Source: Thalassotalea sp. 273M-4 (GTDB lineage Bacteria; Pseudomonadota; Gammaproteobacteria; Enterobacterales; Alteromonadaceae). Taken from it: 64,000 nucleotides of DNA. The stretch is from positions 3,162,001 through 3,226,000 of the forward strand of contig NZ_CP166961.1 of assembly GCF_041410465.1 (NCBI RefSeq). The letters run 5' to 3'. Position 1 is the stretch's first letter. Each line of letters begins with the position of its first letter. The position numbers and the translations under genes are program-made. Shown one piece after another: positions 8,631 through 16,502 of the stretch. The notes under the pieces were generated by a model. That model had not been told where the DNA came from. It saw nothing but the letters and a program-made list of their open reading frames with translations, and searched no databases.

Positions 8631-11507
8631 ATGCGCAATCGCATCCTACGATGGTGTTCAATTGCTTGCTTTTCTTTAAGCAGTACATGGGCTGTGGCCG
8701 CTGTGGTTATGAAGCCTACGCCTTTACCGGAAGCTCAATACCCAGCGATTTTAAAAGGCAACTACCACAGTAACATCACCAAGCCCGAAGCTATTTTAGG
8801 TTTTGAGGTGGGTGAAAGAACCGCAACGCCTGAACAAATAACCGAGTTAGTTACCCTATGGGCGAGTGAAAGTGAGCGCGCGCACATTGTCGAATACGCC
8901 CGCTCGTACGAAGATCGCCCATTGCATTATTTGGTGATTTCTGCACCTGAGAATTTAAACAATTTAGCGCAAATTAAAGATAACATTGCAAGCCTTAGTC
9001 ATCCGAGTAAGCTTTCTGATGCGCAAGCGAAAACGCTCATTGAGCAAACTCCAGCAACCGCTTGGATGGCGTATAGTATTCATGGTAATGAAACTTCGGG
9101 GGCCGATGGGGCCTTAGCGTTAATTTATCATCTGCTGGCCTCTACCGATACCGATGTGGTGGCAATGCTTGACCAGTTAATTGTTCTCGTCGATCCTCTT
9201 ATGAACCCAGATGGGCGGGCAAGATTTAGTAAAAACTTACAAGAACATCGCGCTACTGCCCCTAATTTTGATACCCAATCTTTGCTTCATTCAGGGATTT
9301 GGCCTTTCGGTCGCACAAACCATTACATGTTTGATTTAAATCGTGATTTCTACTTCGCTGTAAACCCTGAATCACGAGGCCGGATTAAAGCAATTAATCA
9401 ATGGTATCCCCTTTTAATGATTGATGGCCATGAAATGGGCGCCTTAGATAACTTTTTATTTGGTCCACCAAGAGAACCCATTAACAAACATATCGCTAGC
9501 AGCATCAAACGTTGGAGTGATAAATTTGCCACCGATCAAGCCGCACAATTTGATCAAAACCAATGGCCATACTACACCGGTGAATGGTTTGAGAATCTCT
9601 ACCCTGGTTATTCAAATTATGCCGAATACCGAGGTTCTATTCATATTCTTTACGAACAAGCTCGCACCGCGGAAGATGGCGTACGTTTGGCAAATGGGAG
9701 CATTCGTTCATACAAACAATCTGCCGATCATCAATTTGTTAGCTCGCTGGCAAACTTAAAAACACTGCAACAAAATCGTCAGCAAATCTTCGCCGATTTT
9801 GTTAAAAACAGACGAGCAAACATCGCCAGCAATGGCCCTTATGCCAATAAGAGTTTTGTTATTTTACCAACCGATAATCACGCCAGATTAGCTAACTTAC
9901 TCGATTTATTGCGTCTGCAAAATATTGATTATTTCTTTACCACTAAAGAGATGAAACTGGATGATGCCAAAAACCATCTAGGTCAAATCAAAGACACCAA
10001 CATCCCGAAGGGGTCTGTGGTGATCCCTAATCGTCAATTTGAAGCGCCGTTAATTGCTGCCATCATGGAGTTTGATGCTGAAATATCCGAAGCCGTATTA
10101 TTAGAAGAGCGACAAAAAACTCTGCGCAATGGTGGTTCCATCATGTACGACTCGACAGCCTGGAATTTGTCGATGATGTTTGGTTTACCGGCCCTTGAAG
10201 TGAATGAACACATCCGTGATAACTTAACCAAAGAATCTCCAAGCTACAACCCTGGTCTGAGCAATACCGATAATGCGATTGCGTATTTAGTGGACGGCGC
10301 ATCCGATAAATCCGTTGCCTTTGCGGCTCGCTTAATGGAGCAAGACATAAAGGTGCGCGTATTGGATAAAGAAGCCCGTTTTAACAATCAATCGTTTAAC
10401 CGAGGCACCGTGGTTGTGACCCACCATGACAATTTAATGGATGAGCAAACCTTGGTTCGGTTAGTCGAAACAACAGCGCAAGAGACCAAAACCAAAGCCA
10501 TAGCCATCAATCAAGGTTTAGGCGCTGGCGATTTACCTGATATTGGGGGGCGCCATTTCAGGTTGCTGACCAAACCACAACTTGGTTTGATCACTCAAAA
10601 TGGTATTTCACCGGGTGATTTTGGCTCTCTTTGGCATATGATAGATACCGAACTGGGGATCCGTCATTCTCATCTTGCTAACGATTTATTAGCGCGCTCT
10701 GATTTACGTCAATATAACGTATTGGTAATACCGGGTCGTTGGTACGGCTCTTTATCGAAAGCATCTGTAACTAACCTAGATACTTGGACTAAGCAAGGTG
10801 GCACCTTAATTGTGATGGGTAACTCAGCAAATCAATTTATTGCTAAAGAGGGGATATCTAAAGTTAAGCCACTAAAAGCCAGCTTAGAAAAAGCCCAAGA
10901 GTTTAATATTGCACTTTATCGTGAATGGTTGGCCGAGCAAGACAATATTTCAAATCAAACCTTGGTGGCAAATCATAAAGTACCAGATGACGTTTGGTTT
11001 CCATGGGCTGGTAATGATGAATTGAAACCAATGAGCAAAGAACAGCTTGAACAATGGGAAGCATGGTCTGCTAACTTTATGCCCTCAGGTGCGATGATTG
11101 CAACCCGAACAGATCAGCAACATTGGCTAACCTTTGGCGTAGAGCAACAACTGCCCGTGTTAACTTCTAATGGCCCTTTATTTATGGTTAATCAAGGGGC
11201 ACAAGCCGTGGTTCGTTATGGGGTTTTAGTCGATAACCCAAAAGCTCAAGAGAAAATGATTGGCTGGAGCACCATTCCCCAAGGTAAAGACTTGTATGTT
11301 CGAATGAGTGGTCTTGTTTGGCCCGAAGCAGCCCAACGCATTGCCAATACGGCCTACTTAACCCGTGAAGCCAGCGGCAAAGGTCAAATTATCTTATTTG
11401 CCGACAGCCCTACATTTCGGGGTGCAACCAAAGGCACCGCAAGATTGTTATTAAATGCAATGATTTACGGTCCGGGTTTAGGCGCCCGTGCTCAGATTGA
11501 GCTATAG
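8631..11507 (+). CDS. Secreted M14-family zinc metallopeptidase
   Basis: A 958-residue exported zinc carboxypeptidase-type enzyme. A signal peptide (residues 1-24, ending AVAA) is followed by an M14 catalytic domain. The HxxE zinc motif is at 151-154 in SIHGNETSGADG, then DPLMNPDGR, FDLNRDF, and the third zinc ligand His267 in IDGHEMG. About residues 660-760 (GDFGSLWHMIDTELGI, YNVLVIPGRWYG, GGTLIVMGNSA) resemble a class I glutamine-amidotransferase-like fold, as seen in other large marine M14 proteins. AGGA about 8 bp upstream supports the start. Probable role: breakdown of peptides outside or in the periplasm. No lipobox or sorting tail is present. The substrate is not predictable. Confidence 0.9.
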   Translation: MRNRILRWCSIACFSLSSTWAVAAVVMKPTPLPEAQYPAILKGNYHSNITKPEAILGFEVGERTATPEQITELVTLWASESERAHIVEYARSYEDRPLHYLVISAPENLNNLAQIKDNIASLSHPSKLSDAQAKTLIEQTPATAWMAYSIHGNETSGADGALALIYHLLASTDTDVVAMLDQLIVLVDPLMNPDGRARFSKNLQEHRATAPNFDTQSLLHSGIWPFGRTNHYMFDLNRDFYFAVNPESRGRIKAINQWYPLLMIDGHEMGALDNFLFGPPREPINKHIASSIKRWSDKFATDQAAQFDQNQWPYYTGEWFENLYPGYSNYAEYRGSIHILYEQARTAEDGVRLANGSIRSYKQSADHQFVSSLANLKTLQQNRQQIFADFVKNRRANIASNGPYANKSFVILPTDNHARLANLLDLLRLQNIDYFFTTKEMKLDDAKNHLGQIKDTNIPKGSVVIPNRQFEAPLIAAIMEFDAEISEAVLLEERQKTLRNGGSIMYDSTAWNLSMMFGLPALEVNEHIRDNLTKESPSYNPGLSNTDNAIAYLVDGASDKSVAFAARLMEQDIKVRVLDKEARFNNQSFNRGTVVVTHHDNLMDEQTLVRLVETTAQETKTKAIAINQGLGAGDLPDIGGRHFRLLTKPQLGLITQNGISPGDFGSLWHMIDTELGIRHSHLANDLLARSDLRQYNVLVIPGRWYGSLSKASVTNLDTWTKQGGTLIVMGNSANQFIAKEGISKVKPLKASLEKAQEFNIALYREWLAEQDNISNQTLVANHKVPDDVWFPWAGNDELKPMSKEQLEQWEAWSANFMPSGAMIATRTDQQHWLTFGVEQQLPVLTSNGPLFMVNQGAQAVVRYGVLVDNPKAQEKMIGWSTIPQGKDLYVRMSGLVWPEAAQRIANTAYLTREASGKGQIILFADSPTFRGATKGTARLLLNAMIYGPGLGARAQIEL

Positions 11508-11615
11508 ATAAGACAATTGCTCGGCTAACGGGCAAAGATAAAAAGAGGGTCAGCCAAGCTATTAACCTCTTGTGTGCATTTTTTGATGCGCAAATATAAG
11601 AGTAAATATTAATGA

Positions 11616-11653
11616 AAGGGCTATGAATTAATAATTTATAGCCCTTCTTTTTA
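11616..11653 (+). terminator. Terminator after the M14 peptidase
   Basis: A 9-bp stem (aagggctat / atagccctt) with a 13-bp AT loop is followed by ctttttat, about 110 bp after the peptidase stop. Confidence 0.75.
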
Positions 11654-11679
11654 TGACCGCTTTGTGCCATTCAGAATCA

Positions 11680-11704
11680 TTCACATAATTAGAAAAATAG
11701 CACC
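11680..11704. repeat. 25-bp direct repeat, copy 1
   Basis: TTCACATAATTAGAAAAATA followed by GCACC; a second copy, about 21 of 25 identical, lies at 11915-11939 directly before the left inverted repeat of the GIY-YIG element. Confidence 0.65.
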
Positions 11705-11738
11705 AAAGAAGCACGCACACTATCGAAAACAGTGCACC

Positions 11739-11850
11739 GTCACAGAAAGAATACGCTCATCCATGAGCCTTCCTGCATTAGTGCATCCGTGCACGTCACA
11801 GAAAGAATACGCTCATCCATGAGCCTTCCTGCGTTAGTGCATCCGTGCAC
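11739..11850. repeat. Tandem duplication of a 56-bp palindromic unit
   Basis: Two copies (11739-11794 and 11795-11850) differ at one base. Each begins gtcacagaaagaa and holds two small palindromes, gctcatccatgagc and gtgcatccgtgcac. A third unit starts with gtca at 11851 and then diverges into the hairpin at 11854-11878. No coding potential is evident. This is REP-like intergenic DNA. Confidence 0.9.
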
Positions 11851-11853
11851 GTC

Positions 11854-11878
11854 ATCCCACCATGTGTTTGGGTGGGAT
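11854..11878. repeat. REP-like hairpin
   Basis: Stem atcccacc / ggtgggat with a 9-bp loop, preceded by gcacgtc like the neighbouring repeat units. There is no T-run, so it is listed as a repeat and not a terminator. Confidence 0.6.
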
Positions 11879-11914
11879 CTTTATCAGTTTCGAAGTGACT
11901 CGAATTTAGAGTTG

Positions 11915-11939
11915 TTCACATTTTCAGAAAAAGAGCACC
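11915..11939. repeat. 25-bp direct repeat, copy 2
   Basis: Second copy of the repeat at 11680-11704; it abuts the left inverted repeat of the GIY-YIG element. Confidence 0.65.
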
Positions 11940-11987
11940 GTCATTGCGGCGAAGGCCGCAACCCCGTTGATTCATCAGTGCCTCTAT
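11938..11987. repeat. Left inverted repeat of the GIY-YIG element
   Basis: About 50 bp beginning ccgtcattgcggc, with the internal palindrome ttgcggc-gaag-gccgcaa (11944-11961) and ending agtgcctct. An inverted copy lies at 12361-12410. Conservation is highest over the first 27 bp and the last 8 bp. Confidence 0.8.
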
Positions 11988-11998
11988 AAATCGCATAA

Positions 11999-12286
11999 TT
12001 AAATAAGATCAAAGTACAAATCTCGCCAATCGGGATTCACTTCCCCTATCAACCGCTCTTTCCATGGTCTATGCCATTGCTTTAATCTTTTTTCTCTCAC
12101 AATAGCGTTTTCCATATCACTATAAATCTCAAAATAAACTCATTTAGTTAGGTTGTATTTGGCACTAAAGCCTTTAATTACTTTTTGTTTATGTTGATAA
12201 ATTCGCTGAATTAAATTGCTAGTCACACCAATATACATAACAGTATTTCGTGTGTTAGAAAGAATATAGATAGCGGGTTGTTTCAT
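11999..12286 (-). pseudogene. GIY-YIG nuclease-domain gene with an internal stop
   Basis: Read on the minus strand from ATG at 12286 to TAA at 11999 this is a 95-residue GIY-YIG endonuclease-domain protein. It starts MKQPAIYILSNT, has the YIG block MYIGVTS, a QRIYQHK segment with the conserved Arg, and a C-terminal half VYFEIYSDMENAIVREKRLKQW. Codon 49 is TGA (12140-12142) between NLTK and VYFEIYSD, a place where I would expect Leu. One base change would restore a full-length protein, so this is a recently broken gene or, less likely, a readthrough. It is framed by 50-bp inverted repeats, which suggests that the whole 473-bp segment (11938-12410) is, or was, one mobile unit. Small solitary GIY-YIG proteins are common in marine gammaproteobacteria; their function is not settled. 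Confidence 0.85.
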
Positions 12287-12360
12287 AATTGAAGTCCTTT
12301 TCAAAAAGAGAGCTTCAATTATAGAGGATATTTACTTTGTAGAAATAAATGTTACGAATT

Positions 12361-12410
12361 AAGAGGCACACTTTTACTAAACTAGGTTGCGGCCTGCGCC
12401 GCAATGACGG
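12361..12410. repeat. Right inverted repeat of the GIY-YIG element
   Basis: Inverted copy of 11938-11987, with the palindrome ttgcggc-ctgc-gccgcaa at 12387-12404. Outside it the sequence, read in reverse, again shows an AGAAAAA block like the one flanking the left copy. Confidence 0.8.
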
Positions 12411-12712
12411 ATATATTTTTCTAATATCATAAAGGGCTCTAAATCGCTCAAAGCGGAAGTTAATCTGCCGCTTGCTTAAGTCTATCCCAACGATATCGAA
12501 GGCAAAGTCAAATAACGCGATACTTACTGCAACAAGTTTTATGTAGGATAGATATTTGTCCAACATAATTGGTAAATGGCTTGAGGCTCAGCCTCTTGTT
12601 TACCTGCTAGCCGGCATTGTTCACAACGGATGTAACACATAGTTTTTCGACTTAAGCCATGCTTTTGCTTCGGCTCCTGTCATGGCTTTAGCGGCCAGCG
12701 TATTGACGGCTT
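12411..12712. other. Gene-poor region
   Basis: About 300 bp between the repeat island and the GGDEF-EAL gene. It holds a weak inverted repeat (aagcgg / ccgctt, 12451-12473) and a short palindrome gaggctcagcctc near 12583. No gene is supported. Confidence 0.45.
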
Positions 12713-15238
12713 TTATGCCTCGATGGTATTGCTTTTTAAGAAGGTTAATACTTGTTGATAGCTTTGCGGTGGCGATAAATAATAGCCTTGGCCATATGGG
12801 CATTGCATATCTTTGAGGATTTGGCACTCATGTTCGAATTCCAGTCCTTCGGCCACGGTTTCCATACCTAAATTTTTCGCCATTTCAATGATCGTTTTTA
12901 CAATGACCGTGTGTTTTTTACTGCGACATAAGTTATTAATAAACGAGCTGTCAATTTTCAGCACATCAAAAGGGTAACGATACAAGTAACTTAAAGATGA
13001 ATACCCCGTACCAAAGTCATCCAAGAATAAGCGTACTCCGATGTTTTTTAATGCTGTCATATTGGCCAACACGGTACTGTTATTTTCAATTAATACGCGC
13101 TCGGTCAACTCTATCGCTAACGCCCCTAACGGCAGTTGATGCCTTAACATAATGTCTTGTATTTGTGGAACAATATCTGACTTTAAAAAGTGACTGCTAA
13201 ATAGATTACAACACACATAGAGGGCGCTTTCGGGGTTTAATCGACGCCAAGTTCCAACAGCTTGGGCGGCTTTATCAAGAATTTGCAAATCGATTTTTTC
13301 AATTAACAAAGTATCTTCCGCAACCTCAATAAAATCATCTGGCATGATAATTTTTTGCTTATTGTGCCAACGCGCTAAGGCTTCATAACCAATAATTTGA
13401 TTGGAAGTTAAATCAAATATCGGCTGAAAATCAGGCAAAAATTCGCCTTTGTTAATCCCATCGATAATATCTGCTTCGAGCTGAATAGAAGCCAATAAAG
13501 CTTGATGCATATGCGCATCATAGATTTCACAACGCCCCTTGCCTTTGTCTTTGGCTTGATACATGGCAGTATCGGCATCGCGCAGCATTTCTTCGGCAAC
13601 CTGATAACGTTTGTCACTGAATAAAATACCGATACTGGCACCAATATGAATACGACTGGTGTTGATGTAAAAGGTTTGTTCGAGCTCTTTGATGATGCGT
13701 TTGGCGACGTTAATTGGTGCGTTAAAATCATCCAAGTTATCCAAAATAATGGCAAATTCATCACCACCCAAGCGCGCTATCGTATCTTGCTGTTGAATAA
13801 AGGGTTCAATATGCTCAGCCACTTGCTTTAATAACAGGTCACCAATATGGTGTCCTAGGCTATCATTCACTTTTTTAAAATGATCAAGGTCGATAAATAA
13901 AATGGCAAAGCCATAGGCCCCATCAACGTGCTGCTTGGCGATTTTACTGTTGAGTTGTTCGTAAAAAAAACTTCGGTTACGCAACCCCGTTAAGGCATCA
14001 TGAGTGGCGGAGTATTTTAATTCTTCTTCGATGCGCTGGCGCTGAGCGATTTCTTCGCGCAAAGCGGCTGTTCGCTGATTAACCGTCGCTTCTAGCCAGT
14101 TTTGCGACTTTTGTAAATAATCGGCGGCTTCCTTGCGCAGTAACGCCGTTGACACATGATGAGAGACAAAGGTTAACAGCTCGAGTTCTTTATCGCTGTA
14201 TACAATATCAGCTTGATAACTTTGAACCACCATCGCACCAACAATCTGATCGTTCTGTTTTAATGGTAACCCTAACCAAGAGTAGGCTTGAATCTGTGTG
14301 TGGTTGACCTTGCCTTGTGCCACGAGCATTTGCATGTGATCTCGCGTTAACAACAAGGGTTTGTTTTGTTCGATTAAATACTCGGTAAAGCCTTTGTGGC
14401 TGGTTTGTCGTTTATGTTGATTTAAATCTGGGGTCATTGAATCAACATAATATTCAAATCGCACCCGATTTTTGCTCTGCTCAAAACGAGCTATAAAGAA
14501 GTTTTCAACAGACACCAACTGCCCAATAATTTGATGCAGACCTTGATAAAACAGGCCCATGTCTAGTTGGGTACTGGTGAGTTCTGAAATATCAAATAAG
14601 ACTTGCTTTAACCGTTCATTTTGACGAATGATCGTTAACTTTTGTTCTAATTCTTGGGTTCGCTGTTGTACCGCTTTTTGTAATGCATCTTTACTTTTTA
14701 AGCGATCAAGCGCGGTGATCACATGACTGGCGACAAATTCAAGAAAGACACTGTCGCGCTTTTGATAACGCACGTTATTGGAGTAACTTTGTACCACCAT
14801 AAGACCCAAAACTTCACCATCTTTGAGTAAAGGTACGCCTAACCAATCAACACCGGCAGAGCCTCTTAGTTGAACCAAACCCTTAGCCATTAACCTCTTG
14901 TCTTTTTTCGGTGTCACTAAAAGTGGCTTTTTTCGCTTTAACACCAATGCCGACAAACTTCCCTCAATATCTTCTTGAGTCTGACTGCTAGGGCATTGAT
15001 CTTTTTGATCTTGATGAAAAACAAAGTCTAATCGCTCGGTTTCATGGTTGATCAAAGCGACAAAAAAGTTTTTTGCATCAATCAGTGAAGCAACCGTTTG
15101 ATGAAGCTGGTGATAAAAATCATTGAGCGATTGGCAATGGTATGCAAGATCGGTAATTTTATGCAGCGCTGAATGCATATACTCCAATTGCCGATGTTGT
15201 TGCTGTAATTGATAAAATTGTTGTTGGTAATCTGTCAT
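12713..15238 (-). CDS. Cyclic-di-GMP turnover protein, GAF-GAF-GGDEF-EAL
   Basis: An 841-residue cytoplasmic signalling protein without membrane segments. Order: an N-terminal coiled stretch, GAF-like domain 1 (about 20-180), coiled-coil linker, GAF-like domain 2 (about 205-370), coiled coil, GGDEF domain (about 405-575) and EAL domain (about 585-835). The two GAF domains resemble each other (both contain WLG-L/V-PL and a MVVQSY strand), so they look like a tandem duplication. The cyclase motif GGDEF is intact at 491-495. The upstream I-site RxxD is absent (QQQD), so product inhibition at that site is unlikely. The EAL domain keeps EAL (619-621), a conserved Asn (678), ELTER and DDFGTG (740-745), so phosphodiesterase activity is plausible. 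Which activity dominates and which ligand the GAF domains bind are unknown. Confidence 0.95.
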   Translation of the reverse strand: MTDYQQQFYQLQQQHRQLEYMHSALHKITDLAYHCQSLNDFYHQLHQTVASLIDAKNFFVALINHETERLDFVFHQDQKDQCPSSQTQEDIEGSLSALVLKRKKPLLVTPKKDKRLMAKGLVQLRGSAGVDWLGVPLLKDGEVLGLMVVQSYSNNVRYQKRDSVFLEFVASHVITALDRLKSKDALQKAVQQRTQELEQKLTIIRQNERLKQVLFDISELTSTQLDMGLFYQGLHQIIGQLVSVENFFIARFEQSKNRVRFEYYVDSMTPDLNQHKRQTSHKGFTEYLIEQNKPLLLTRDHMQMLVAQGKVNHTQIQAYSWLGLPLKQNDQIVGAMVVQSYQADIVYSDKELELLTFVSHHVSTALLRKEAADYLQKSQNWLEATVNQRTAALREEIAQRQRIEEELKYSATHDALTGLRNRSFFYEQLNSKIAKQHVDGAYGFAILFIDLDHFKKVNDSLGHHIGDLLLKQVAEHIEPFIQQQDTIARLGGDEFAIILDNLDDFNAPINVAKRIIKELEQTFYINTSRIHIGASIGILFSDKRYQVAEEMLRDADTAMYQAKDKGKGRCEIYDAHMHQALLASIQLEADIIDGINKGEFLPDFQPIFDLTSNQIIGYEALARWHNKQKIIMPDDFIEVAEDTLLIEKIDLQILDKAAQAVGTWRRLNPESALYVCCNLFSSHFLKSDIVPQIQDIMLRHQLPLGALAIELTERVLIENNSTVLANMTALKNIGVRLFLDDFGTGYSSLSYLYRYPFDVLKIDSSFINNLCRSKKHTVIVKTIIEMAKNLGMETVAEGLEFEHECQILKDMQCPYGQGYYLSPPQSYQQVLTFLKSNTIEA

Positions 15239-15414
15239 TGCACTGTCGTCATCTTAAGTTGGCATAATGGTCAACAAAAGTTCACGCTACTTCCATAATG
15301 CTTTGAAAAATTTATTAAAAATAACTTGTTTAATAGGATACTCTAGCAAAACTTTGATTCAAAGAGCAATTTAACTGACGCGAAAATTTACCCAAATAGA
15401 GTGGATACTAGGCA

Positions 15415-15915
15415 TTAATGCTCTACATCGTGTTGGCTAGGCTCACCCTTGTCCGGTTCGGGCTTAGGCTGTGGTGCGCGCTTTTGTGCATAGTATTGAG
15501 CTAATAACCTCATATCCTGATCTGACAGGCGTTGCACCATGCCTTGCATAATGTCATTTTCACGTTTTTTCGCTTTATAGTCCTGCAACTGCTGGTAAAT
15601 ATAGCGTTGCTCAAGACCCGCTAAATTTGGATAAATGGCAAATGGCGATATCCCCTCAGCTCCATGACAAGGCGCACAAAAAGCCACTAAGGTCTGACGA
15701 CGCTGATTCATTGCTTCAAGTTGAGCTCTGTCGATTTGAGCTTCGGCCTCGACCGTGTCCGTTGCAGTCTGTGCTTTTGTTACCACCTGTTGTTCAATGT
15801 TTGTTGAAGGTGACTTAGCGGGTTGTGTTGTTTGTTCTGCATTTTGAGTTTCGGTTGCATACACCGAAGATGCCAAACTTAACAGTAGGCAGCTGGCAAT
15901 AGAATATTTGGTCAT
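15415..15915 (-). CDS. Exported monoheme c-type cytochrome with a long linker
   Basis: A 166-residue protein with a signal peptide (to about residue 20, VYA-TE), a Gln/Thr/Ala-rich linker of about 45 residues, and a class I cytochrome c domain with CAPCH at 80-84 and a likely axial Met in DIMQGMVQRL. The tail is charged and Pro/Glu-rich. It resembles the neighbouring 99-residue cytochrome (both share CHGAEG-x-S, YPNLAGL/Q and the Q-L-x-D-x-K/R pattern), so the two look like duplicates. It probably shuttles electrons in the periplasm. A terminator lies between the two genes, so it is likely expressed separately or by read-through. Confidence 0.9.
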   Translation of the reverse strand: MTKYSIASCLLLSLASSVYATETQNAEQTTQPAKSPSTNIEQQVVTKAQTATDTVEAEAQIDRAQLEAMNQRRQTLVAFCAPCHGAEGISPFAIYPNLAGLEQRYIYQQLQDYKAKKRENDIMQGMVQRLSDQDMRLLAQYYAQKRAPQPKPEPDKGEPSQHDVEH

Positions 15916-15933
15916 GATAGGTAAAATCAGGTT

Positions 15934-15960
15934 AAAAAAAAGCGCTAGAAAAGCGCTTTT
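15934..15960 (-). terminator. Terminator between the two cytochrome genes
   Basis: Read on the minus strand: stem aaaagcgct / agcgctttt with a 5-base loop, followed by further T. It lies just after the stop of the 99-residue cytochrome gene. Confidence 0.85.
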
Positions 15961-15976
15961 CTTAGAAGAGTAATCG

Positions 15977-16276
15977 TTATTTTAAACTTGCGTAGTATGC
16001 CGCTAAGTTTGCAATATCTTCATCTGTTAATGGCATTGCCATAGGCGCCATAACCGGATCTTTGCGAGTACCCGATCTAAAATCTTTAAGTTGCTTGGCT
16101 AAATACATCTCTTTTTGGCCAGCTAAATTTGGGTATGTTGGTATCGCTGATACGCCTTCAGCGCCGTGACATGCTGCACACATAGTTGATTTTGCTTTAC
16201 CAGCGTCAATATCTGCTGCCATAGCCGGAGCGGCCATCACTGCACTAACAGCTAAAGCTAGTGTTAATTTTTTCAT
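15977..16276 (-). CDS. Small soluble periplasmic cytochrome c
   Basis: A 99-residue exported cytochrome c of the class I (c-553/c4-half) type. Signal peptide [20 protein letters not shown], heme motif CAACH at 33-37, and a candidate axial Met in [11 protein letters not shown] single heme and about 79 mature residues fit a soluble electron carrier, for example between the bc1 complex and a terminal oxidase. A candidate FNR-like palindrome lies about 90 bp upstream. The longer neighbouring cytochrome shares the same blocks. The start is the first ATG of the signal peptide. Confidence 0.93.
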   Translation of the reverse strand: MKKLTLALAVSAVMAAPAMAADIDAGKAKSTMCAACHGAEGVSAIPTYPNLAGQKEMYLAKQLKDFRSGTRKDPVMAPMAMPLTDEDIANLAAYYASLK

Positions 16277-16363
16277 AGTACCTACTCTTTAATTGTGGAT
16301 AAATTTATCGTAATTATATGGAAAAAAGCACAGACTGTCTGCGATTATTTTCAATATTACCAA

Positions 16364-16377
16364 ATGATTATGATCAT
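16364..16377. promoter_or_regulatory. Possible FNR/CRP-family palindrome
   Basis: ATGAT-tatg-ATCAT in the region between the cytochrome gene and selO, close to the FNR consensus core TGAT-N4-ATCA. A single short palindrome in AT-rich DNA can arise by chance. Confidence 0.3.
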
Positions 16378-16502
16378 CTACTAAGGTGAACACGTATACA
16401 ATCGTACTGACTCCAACATATCCACGTCAACAACGTTAGAGTACATTCCCATATGTTCCTGTTGTTATAATATACAGGACTGAACAAGAAATCGATTACT
16501 TT

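Noticed and set aside
11739..11850. CRISPR-like repeat array
   Set aside because: Only two adjacent copies with no spacers and no cas genes; it is a tandem duplication.
11732..11989. 85-codon open frame across the tandem repeats
   Set aside because: It is composed of the repeats and hairpins themselves, with no coding signature.
12315..12566. 83-codon open frame on the minus strand
   Set aside because: It reads through the right inverted repeat (RRRPQPSL comes from the palindrome) and has no ribosome binding site or recognisable domain.
12621..12827. 68-codon open frame ending AKAMTGAEAKAWLKSKNYVLHPL
   Set aside because: It mostly overlaps the EAL gene in another frame; the non-overlapping tail of about 30 codons is too short to support.
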